In this document: one piece after another, positions 1 through 5,014 of the stretch | How the letters are laid out: every line of letters begins with the position of its first letter | How positions within the stretch are numbered: the first letter of the stretch is position 1 | Assembly: GCA_003520965.1 (NCBI GenBank) | Contig: DOTU01000138.1 | Location: 1 to 9,393 of the forward strand | Length of the DNA: 9,393 nt | Source: Candidatus Zixiibacteriota bacterium | GTDB lineage: Bacteria > Zixibacteria > MSB-5A5 > UBA10806 | Reading direction: 5' to 3' | Program-made: the position numbers and the translations under genes | Notes under the pieces: model-generated | What the model was told of the DNA's origin: nothing | Database searches by the model: none | The model's input: the letters and a program-made list of their open reading frames with translations, nothing else

Positions 1-7
1 TGCGCGT

Positions 8-466
8 TCAAATTATACCCGCCGCCCGAAACTCAGTTATTGGCACACCGGATGCCCTAAGGATATCGCCACCTTCGTGGCGGCTCTTAAGGTGAACGGA
101 TTGCGGCAGGTTACGTTTTCCAAGTCCTCCCAGGTAGATTATCCGACTTACTCCGGCGTCCATGGCCGCCTTGCCGGCATTACGGGCCGCCTGGCGATCA
201 AGTTTGGCAAAATCACCTTTCGCTATTCCCATCGAATGAACTAAGTAATAAGCGATATTTATATTTTGAAATGCGTTTTTAAGCGAAGCTTTGTCGAGGA
301 TGTCACCCTGGAAAACCTCAATCGAGTTGAACCACGATTCACCGGTGATCTTACTCGGGTCGCGGACCAAACATCTAACTTTGTAACCATATTTCAAGAG
401 CCGTGGAATAAGCTGAGAGGCTATATAGCCGCTCGCGCCCAATACCAATATATTTTGCTCTTTCAT
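8..466 (-). CDS. YbjT-like NAD(P)-binding (SDR/NmrA-type) protein, truncated after about 152 residues
   Basis: This reads as the N-terminal Rossmann domain of an atypical short-chain dehydrogenase of the YbjT type. The nucleotide-binding motif GASGYIA lies near residues 10-16, and the family signatures YYLVHSMG and TEFRAAG follow. Family members such as E. coli YbjT run to roughly 475 residues, with a second half after the 'VTELRAGIIVGAGS' segment. Here a TGA at 8-10 stops translation just after FRAAGII, exactly where the conserved segment should continue. The protein is therefore either a broken gene or affected by a sequence error at the window edge. I chose ATG at 464-466; a TTG at 473-475 adds three residues but has no better ribosome binding site. 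It lies 24 bases downstream of the DUF523-DUF1722 gene and is probably co-transcribed with it. Its substrate is unknown; relatives lie near photolyase and CarH/LitR genes. Confidence 0.7.
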   Translation of the reverse strand: MKEQNILVLGASGYIASQLIPRLLKYGYKVRCLVRDPSKITGESWFNSIEVFQGDILDKASLKNAFQNINIAYYLVHSMGIAKGDFAKLDRQAARNAGKAAMDAGVSRIIYLGGLGKRNLPQSVHLKSRHEGGDILRASGVPITEFRAAGII

Positions 467-490
467 ATCTTTCAAACCGGGTATATGCTC

Positions 491-1459
491 TTAGTAGTCA
501 CGTCCCTTGCCCGAATCAGTTATCTCGCATAATTCCTCAGGATACGGCTCAAAAAAGGTCTGGCGGGCAAGATATTTTTGATCGAATCTGGAAATCCATG
601 ATTGTATGATACTCAAAGGACTGCTCAGCGGAACTGCTCCTTGCCGGTATTTATCCAGAATCCCAATAAAATGGCGCTTTTCATTCTTAATAAGACCCTC
701 TGAAAAGTACCCTAAGGTGTGCATGATGACATTGATATTCGATGTATTCCTTGAGGTTTTTGCAATCGCCTGCTTAAAATGATGTCCATAATCAGCAACA
801 ACATCTTTTATTGGTTTCTTATCGTGATTGGCAACTATTTTGCCAAGAAGTCTCAGTTCTTTTTGACTATAAGCCATTAAAAGTAACTTATTGTCGGTGT
901 GGAAATTAACAAGCCTAGAAATAGACATGACCTTTTCGACTTCACGCCAATGAGCCAGTGAAAATATCCTTGTCAAGAAGTGTTCTCTAATTCTGAAATT
1001 GCTGAGCCTGCCCTCATCTTCGATAACTATATCTGAGAAATGTTCAAAAACGGCACGACCGAAAAATCCCGGTCCCTTTTCCACAGCCATAGATTTCTCC
1101 GTTCCCAGGTAATATTTAACATCCTTTATGCCGCATGAGGGCGATCTGCTCTTGAGAATAAATCCGTCAACCTCGGTTATTGATGATAAGAAGCCATTAG
1201 AAAATTTGATCATTGAGTCAGTCACATCTCTGCCAGTTGCCGGCTGCCTAAGGCTAAGGGTGTTTCCCTTTTTAACCACCCTGATAGGGTCTCTTGGGAT
1301 GCCCAATCCAATCTCCACTTCGGGGCAGATCGTTCTATATTCCACGAAAGGCTCAAGCTTCTTAATGAACAAATCGGGAATCGTCATACCGTTCCAGCGG
1401 CAGGCTTCAAAACCCAGGCATTTGCTGACTATTAATTGTGGCGTAGGAAATTTTCTCAT
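491..1459 (-). CDS. DUF523-DUF1722 fusion protein (TudS-like iron-sulfur domain plus YbgA-like domain)
   Basis: This 322-residue protein has two recognisable domains. Residues about 8-150 match DUF523, with Cys14, Cys20, Cys45 (CPEVEIGLG) and Cys109 (SRSPSCG). Characterised DUF523 (TudS) proteins bind a [4Fe-4S] cluster through three such cysteines and desulfurate thiouracil. Residues about 185-305 match DUF1722 (E. coli YbgA), with the typical HTDNKLLLMAYS and FFEPYPEEL stretches. The function of the fusion is not established. Such fusions are often found beside photolyase and B12-dependent MerR regulators, which fits this window. The ATG at 1457-1459 follows GAGGT at a normal distance (TTTGAGGTTCCTGA). 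No signal peptide is visible, so the protein should be cytoplasmic. It probably heads a two-gene unit with the truncated dehydrogenase. I see all the expected cysteines, so the cluster site should be intact. Confidence 0.9.
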   Translation of the reverse strand: MRKFPTPQLIVSKCLGFEACRWNGMTIPDLFIKKLEPFVEYRTICPEVEIGLGIPRDPIRVVKKGNTLSLRQPATGRDVTDSMIKFSNGFLSSITEVDGFILKSRSPSCGIKDVKYYLGTEKSMAVEKGPGFFGRAVFEHFSDIVIEDEGRLSNFRIREHFLTRIFSLAHWREVEKVMSISRLVNFHTDNKLLLMAYSQKELRLLGKIVANHDKKPIKDVVADYGHHFKQAIAKTSRNTSNINVIMHTLGYFSEGLIKNEKRHFIGILDKYRQGAVPLSSPLSIIQSWISRFDQKYLARQTFFEPYPEELCEITDSGKGRDY

Positions 1460-1558
1460 TCAGGAACCTCAAATCATAAAATTACTTGAATTTAAGCTGA
1501 TAGACCAAAATACAATACATTTTGAATAACATCAAGTTTAATATCTATTAAAACCGAT

Positions 1559-1625
1559 AGGGCGGAAGAACCGATACTACTTGGTTCAACCGCCCTTCGT
1601 AGAGGGGCTTTAACTGATCCCCTTT
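1559..1625 (-). terminator. Two hairpins between the DUF4397 and DUF523-DUF1722 genes; likely terminator or leader structure
   Basis: Two inverted repeats lie side by side. The first pairs AGGGCGG (1559-1565) with CCGCCCT (1590-1596) and GAACC (1568-1572) with GGTTC (1583-1587), separated by an AA/AA internal loop. The second pairs 1601-1607 with 1619-1625 (AGAGGGG/CCCCTTT). Read leftward, a TTTT run follows the first hairpin a few bases on, so it could end the DUF4397 transcript. The T-tract is short, so a leader structure for the next gene is an alternative. Confidence 0.5.
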
Positions 1626-1713
1626 TAGATTACCCGGAAATTACTGATTCTTCGACAGTCTAAATCCAGGGCCTCCTTTGAAACTGCCCCGATTTACAAT
1701 TTACCACCGAGGC

Positions 1714-2403
1714 TCAATTATTTACAATTATCTGCGCACCAAGAGCCTGATCGCCGCTTCCGCCAACAAGACCCTTCGCAAAAACTGTATAAATTTTGCC
1801 ATTATCAAGAACGATGTTTGGTAGATTCAAAACTACTGTCGACGTACCCGCCAGCCTGACCTGCAAATTGTAGGGACCGGCATTTAACGGTGTAAATGGA
1901 GTGTATTGGCCAAATGCTTTATTTCCAAATACAACCGTACCGTCAGTAAGCGTGATATCTACTGCCGGCGCGTTCGGCGATAAGTGAATAAATCTGACAT
2001 GAGACTTGTCGGATGCTGGTGCGCTAAGGTTATCCTCAATAACTAACGGCGCTATACTAGCAAGGGTATCGGTCGCAAAAATGGAATATGACATGTCGGC
2101 AGACAAATCAAGATTTGCATTTATCACTGATGTAGATGTGCCGCTGGCGTTAACTTTGATATTACGATTGCCAGCTGTCACATTCAGATAGCCCGTATTA
2201 TTCGGGAAAGTTAAAGGCTGCGAATTTACTTTGACGTTATCAACCAGGAGATCTACTCCGGGAGCGTCAGGTGAGGCGTGAACTACAAGCACTCTGGCGT
2301 TTGAAACTTGCGGCGCCGTTGACTTATCATCTTTACTGCAGCCGGCGAATGCTAAGGCCATTACCGATACTGCAATCGCTATTGTTAATTTGTTGAGTTT
2401 CAT
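1714..2403 (-). CDS. DUF4397-domain lipoprotein
   Basis: This is a 229-residue predicted lipoprotein. Residues 1-21 form a lipoprotein signal peptide (basic start, hydrophobic core) ending in the lipobox AFAGC, with Cys22 as the lipidated residue. A short acidic/polar linker (SKDDKSTAP) follows. The rest matches DUF4397, a beta-rich domain of unknown function. Two internal repeats are visible: VLVVHASPDAPGVDLLVD near residues 38-55 and VRFIHLSPNAPAVDITLTD near 136-154. Each carries the HxSPxAPxVD signature of the family. The ATG at 2401-2403 is preceded by AAGAAAGGAAAT, a good ribosome binding site. It is predicted to sit in the outer membrane or periplasm. Hairpins on both sides suggest it may be transcribed separately from its neighbours. 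Like fasciclin domains, this is an exported adhesion-like or scaffold domain; no enzymatic residues can be named. Confidence 0.88.
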   Translation of the reverse strand: MKLNKLTIAIAVSVMALAFAGCSKDDKSTAPQVSNARVLVVHASPDAPGVDLLVDNVKVNSQPLTFPNNTGYLNVTAGNRNIKVNASGTSTSVINANLDLSADMSYSIFATDTLASIAPLVIEDNLSAPASDKSHVRFIHLSPNAPAVDITLTDGTVVFGNKAFGQYTPFTPLNAGPYNLQVRLAGTSTVVLNLPNIVLDNGKIYTVFAKGLVGGSGDQALGAQIIVNN

Positions 2404-2466
2404 TTTTTATTTCCTTTCTTTGGGAAGCGAATTATGTTTTTTAATTTCCGTGAATATGTTATAAAG

Positions 2467-2502
2467 TATTACCGGGGACCTGCAATCGGGCCCCCGGTAA
2501 TA
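2467..2502 (-). terminator. Strong hairpin downstream of the leaderless fasciclin gene
   Basis: An uninterrupted 11-bp inverted repeat (TATTACCGGGG at 2467-2477 with CCCCGGTAATA at 2492-2502) encloses a 14-base loop. It lies just past the stop of the leftward fasciclin gene and upstream of the DUF4397 start. In the leftward direction the sequence after the stem is CTTTATAACAT, a weak U-tract. The stem is strong enough for termination or for protecting an mRNA 3' end. Confidence 0.6.
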
Positions 2503-2508
2503 TCGCAT

Positions 2509-2913
2509 TTAGCTCGGAAGCACTACCTTATCGATTACATGAATGATGCCGTTATCGGTTTCAATATCTGTCGCGATAACCTTGGCGTCATTTATCATGA
2601 CATCGCCTTTACTAAAGCTAATCCTCAAGTCTCCGCCTTGCAAAGTTTTGATCAATTTCTGCTTAATCACGTCGGCAGCCATATGTCTGCCTGAAACAAC
2701 ATGATAGGTTAAGATAGACTTCAATTTCTCCGTATCTGTGATTAACGATTCAATTGTCCCTTCCGGAAGCTTTGCAAAGGCCTCATCAGACGGTGCAAAC
2801 ACGGTGAAAGGTCCCTTCCCGGAGAGAGTATCGGGAAGCCCAGCAACTTTCACTGCCTTGACAAGGGTCTTGAATGTGCCTGCCTTCACTGCGGTTTCTA
2901 CTATATTTGCCAT
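2509..2913 (-). CDS. Fasciclin (FAS1) domain protein without signal peptide
   Basis: This 134-residue protein is almost entirely one FAS1 domain. The H1 box is seen as [17 protein letters not shown] (residues about 34-50), followed by LTYHVVSG and the terminal NGIIHVIDKVVLP. It begins directly with MANIVETAV and has no signal peptide. The ATG at 2911-2913 follows AAGGAGA at ideal spacing, so an exported longer form is unlikely. It is a tandem paralogue of the next gene upstream, somewhat under 60 percent identical by eye over the domain. That gene carries an export signal. The gap between them is 51 bases, consistent with one transcript. FAS1 domains mediate adhesion or protein-protein and small-ligand contacts. 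Similar leaderless single-domain forms exist in cyanobacteria, but their role is not clear. Confidence 0.9.
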   Translation of the reverse strand: MANIVETAVKAGTFKTLVKAVKVAGLPDTLSGKGPFTVFAPSDEAFAKLPEGTIESLITDTEKLKSILTYHVVSGRHMAADVIKQKLIKTLQGGDLRISFSKGDVMINDAKVIATDIETDNGIIHVIDKVVLPS

Positions 2914-2964
2914 TTTGTTCTCCTTATGTTAAGAAATGTTTATGGTTTAATTATTACAGTTGAT

Positions 2965-3498
2965 TTACTTTGATTCCTTCGGAATAAGGACGGTATCTAT
3001 TACATGAATTACTCCGTTAGAACAAACGATATCAGTCGTGACCACTTTGGCGTTATCTATCATGACACCCATTTTATCAGTCTTAATCATCACCGATTGG
3101 CCGTTAACAGTCTTGGTTGAGGTCAGCTTAACCACATCGGCCGCCATTACTTTGCCTGAAACGACATGATAAGTAAGTATCGAAGCCAGCTTCTCTTTAT
3201 TTTTTAGAAGCGATTCGACAGTACCGGCGGGCAACTTGGCAAATGCGCTATCGGTTGGTGCAAATACTGTGAAGGGGCCTTTACCTTTGAGGGTTTCAAC
3301 CAAACCGGCGGCCTTTAGTGCGGTCACGAGGGTGTTAAAACTACCAGCTGATACGGCAGTTTCAACGATATCTTTCATTTCAGTTTTCGACATTGTCGTT
3401 TGTGCCTGCTTAGCATAGTCATCAGCCTTGGCAACCTGGTTGATGGAAACAATTGCCAGACCTAACAGTGCGGCGAGAGCTATTTTTGTGAATTTCAT
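2965..3498 (-). CDS. Secreted fasciclin (FAS1) domain protein
   Basis: This 177-residue protein starts with a Sec signal peptide ([18 protein letters not shown], cleavage probably after AKA at residue 25). A short linker and one FAS1 domain follow, with [26 protein letters not shown] and [14 protein letters not shown] chose the ATG at 3496-3498 because AAGGAA lies at proper distance and the signal peptide begins there. An upstream in-frame TTG at 3535-3537 would add 13 mostly charged residues and spoil the signal sequence. The mature protein should be periplasmic or extracellular; no lipobox is seen. The DUF378 gene lies 93 bases upstream on the same strand and the leaderless fasciclin paralogue 51 bases downstream. 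Fasciclin and DUF378 genes may form one unit driven from the divergent control region. Exact role unknown; adhesion or envelope integrity is the usual assignment for FAS1. Confidence 0.92.
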   Translation of the reverse strand: MKFTKIALAALLGLAIVSINQVAKADDYAKQAQTTMSKTEMKDIVETAVSAGSFNTLVTALKAAGLVETLKGKGPFTVFAPTDSAFAKLPAGTVESLLKNKEKLASILTYHVVSGKVMAADVVKLTSTKTVNGQSVMIKTDKMGVMIDNAKVVTTDIVCSNGVIHVIDTVLIPKESK

Positions 3499-3591
3499 TT
3501 TAAATTCCTTTTCTTTAATCTGCTTAGTGATTTTCAATGTCTTTAGTTTTTCCTGATCCTGTCCTTAATTAGCTTATGGCACTTTAGCACT

Positions 3592-3798
3592 TCACATAGA
3601 CCAACGGCGTCGCATGGAAGAAACCGCTAAAGCCAAATAGATCGCGCTTATACCGACAACGGCATAAATGATTCGGCTAAGAATGGTCATGTTGCCTAAG
3701 ATTGTCGCAACCAGGTCGAAATTCATCAAACCTACCAAGCCCCAATTGAAGCCTCCCACTATCAGCAGGGTCACCATAATTACGTCTAAGGTTTTCAT
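3592..3798 (-). CDS. DUF378 family small membrane protein
   Basis: This 68-residue protein consists of two hydrophobic helices (about residues 6-26 and 38-60) and a basic tail (RRRWSM). The first helix carries the DUF378 signature GGFNWGLVGL, and the spacing to the second helix and the total length fit the family. It should be an inner-membrane protein of unknown function. The ATG at 3796-3798 follows a strong GAGGAGA site. It is the first leftward gene of the divergent control region and faces the B12-dependent MerR regulator. It is therefore the most direct candidate target of that regulator on this strand. DUF378 genes occur in many bacteria, often next to stress or envelope genes, but no biochemical activity has been assigned that I know of. 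Confidence 0.9.
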   Translation of the reverse strand: MKTLDVIMVTLLIVGGFNWGLVGLMNFDLVATILGNMTILSRIIYAVVGISAIYLALAVSSMRRRWSM

Positions 3799-3838
3799 TT
3801 TCGTCTCCTCTATTTTTGTGTTATTCTTTCCCGTTTCG

Positions 3839-3844
3839 AGTATA
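3839..3844 (-). promoter_or_regulatory. Candidate -10 element for the leftward DUF378 transcript
   Basis: Read leftward, TATACT lies about 40 bases before the DUF378 start codon, giving a short leader with the GAGGAGA site. No convincing -35 hexamer is found 17 bases upstream. That position coincides with the edge of the left set of 11-bp repeats, consistent with an operator overlapping the promoter. Confidence 0.35.
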
Positions 3845-3865
3845 CAAACGAATCGCGTATAGTAA

Positions 3866-3894
3866 TTGTTCCCATTATGTATAATAAATGTATA
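3866..3894. promoter_or_regulatory. Candidate CarH-type operator, left set of three 11-bp repeats
   Basis: TGT cores occur at 3867, 3878 and 3889, exactly 11 bp apart. The last two are identical over seven bases (ATGTATA at 3877-3883 and 3888-3894); the first is degenerate (TTGTTCC). Thermus CarH binds three tandem 11-bp repeats with a conserved ACA, the complement of TGT. This set lies just upstream of the candidate leftward -10. Confidence 0.5.
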
Positions 3895-3973
3895 TATTGT
3901 TGAATTATTTTATAAATCATTAATATATAAGCAATTAAGAAATTATCTTGGCTAATTATCAAATTAATATTGA

Positions 3974-4002
3974 TTTTGTAAAACTTTTGTATAATATATG
4001 TT
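3974..4002. promoter_or_regulatory. Candidate CarH-type operator, right set of three 11-bp repeats
   Basis: TTTTGTA occurs at 3974-3980 and again at 3985-3991, and a third related unit ATATGTT sits at 3996-4002. The TGT cores at 3977, 3988 and 3999 are exactly 11 bp apart. The set is 110 bp (ten periods of 11) from the left set and in the same orientation. It overlaps the candidate -10 of the regulator gene, so autoregulation is likely. Confidence 0.5.
3990..3995 (+). promoter_or_regulatory. Candidate -10 element for the MerR-family regulator
   Basis: A perfect TATAAT lies 59 bases before the start codon. The nearest -35-like sequence, TTGATT at 3970-3975, is only 14 bases away. The true -10 might instead be TATATG at 3995-4000, which would give the 19-base spacer typical of MerR-controlled promoters. 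Either way the element lies inside the right set of 11-bp repeats. Confidence 0.4.
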
Positions 4003-4054
4003 GTTATGGCTATTGATGGTGATAAAATGGAAACGAGCAAAGGAGTAAGCCAAA

Positions 4055-5014
4055 ATGGAAATTAAACACAGTCTTAAGGCTGTCGTGAAGCAGACGGGCT
4101 TAAGTCCTTTTCTAATACGAGCCTGGGAACGGCGCTATAATGCGATTTCCCCAAGCCGAAGCAGTTCGAAGCGTCGTTTATATACAGATGAAGATATTAA
4201 TCGGCTGACACTCCTTAAAAAAGTAACTCAATGTGGCGAGAATATCGGGAATATCGCTAATCTTGCTAATGACGATCTGAGAAAAATAATCGGCGAAAAC
4301 TCAATTATGAATAATCAATTTCCCATAATTAATGAAGATGGCAAAAATAATTTAACCGCCAACGATTATTTTTCGCAGGCGCTCGATTCTATTCAAGAAT
4401 CAAATTTTGAAGAATTTGAAGCGAAGCTTATGGAGGCTTCCGTGGCCTTGTCATTTCCTTCCTTGCTCGATCAGGTGATTAGCCCTTTACTGGATAAAGT
4501 GGGCACAATGTGGCAAAATGGGGAATTGCGCATTGCAGATGAGCATCGCATTTCAGCCATAATAAGGAGTTTCCTTGGGTCATTTGTTAAATCAGACAGA
4601 AGATCTGCTAGCGACCGATGTCTTGTTTCGACTACTCCTACTGGACAATTTCACGAACTTGGGGCATTAATGGCATCGCTTTCAGCTTCTGTCATGGGCT
4701 GGCGAAGTATCTTTCTGGGTCCGAATCTTCCACCAGAAGAGATAGCGGGAGCTGTAAAAGCAAATAATGCATCCGTCTTGGCGCTAAGTATGATTTATCC
4801 GATGGATGATCCTTACCTGGGAGCTGAGTTGATTCGCATACGTCGCCTAATCGGGGATGACGTCCAAATTCTCGTAGGTGGCAGAGCGGCTGCTAATTAC
4901 CACGGTTTCATTGAAGACATTTCGGGTATCTATATCAGCAACCTTGAGGAGATGAGAGAGCATCTTGAAAGTAGTTTTAATCAGAACTTGAGCAATAGGA
5001 ATATTAATGAGTAA
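4055..5014 (+). CDS. MerR-family regulator with cobalamin-binding domain, CarH/LitR-type B12 photoreceptor
   Basis: This 319-residue protein has the full CarH architecture. A MerR winged helix-turn-helix covers residues about 5-75 (LSPFLIRAWERRYN, RRLYTDEDINRL). A helical cap domain covers about 100-180 and a Rossmann-type cobalamin-binding domain about 187-305. The cap contains Trp153-x9-Glu163-His164, the motif tied to adenosylcobalamin sensing in CarH. The B12 domain contains FHELG, where His200 is the expected lower cobalt ligand. In the usual E/DxHxxG motif the first position is acidic; here it is Gln198. The residue after the Trp is Gln154, where Thermus CarH has His132, the second cobalt ligand formed after light. 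In the dark such regulators are expected to bind DNA as tetramers and to release it on illumination. The ATG follows AAAGGAG, and the gene overlaps the receptor gene by 8 bases. It probably represses its own divergent promoters. Confidence 0.92.
   Translation: MEIKHSLKAVVKQTGLSPFLIRAWERRYNAISPSRSSSKRRLYTDEDINRLTLLKKVTQCGENIGNIANLANDDLRKIIGENSIMNNQFPIINEDGKNNLTANDYFSQALDSIQESNFEEFEAKLMEASVALSFPSLLDQVISPLLDKVGTMWQNGELRIADEHRISAIIRSFLGSFVKSDRRSASDRCLVSTTPTGQFHELGALMASLSASVMGWRSIFLGPNLPPEEIAGAVKANNASVLALSMIYPMDDPYLGAELIRIRRLIGDDVQILVGGRAAANYHGFIEDISGIYISNLEEMREHLESSFNQNLSNRNINE

Noticed and set aside
1128..1529. Rightward 133-residue frame opposite the DUF523-DUF1722 gene
   Set aside because: It is antisense to a well-recognised conserved gene and shows no family features of its own.
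2431..2460. Two TGT cores 22 bp apart upstream of the DUF4397 gene as another CarH-type site
   Set aside because: The middle unit is missing and the region is AT-rich; the similar 22-bp spacing at 3538/3560 shows this arises by chance.
2434..2694. Rightward 86-residue frame opposite the leaderless fasciclin gene
   Set aside because: It spans the terminator hairpin and the antisense of a conserved FAS1 domain; no supporting features.
3810..4040. Leftward 76-residue frame across the control region
   Set aside because: It lies in AT-rich DNA that carries the promoters and 11-bp repeats, and is rich in Ile and Tyr. It has no recognisable domain, and its only role would be to overlap clear regulatory elements.
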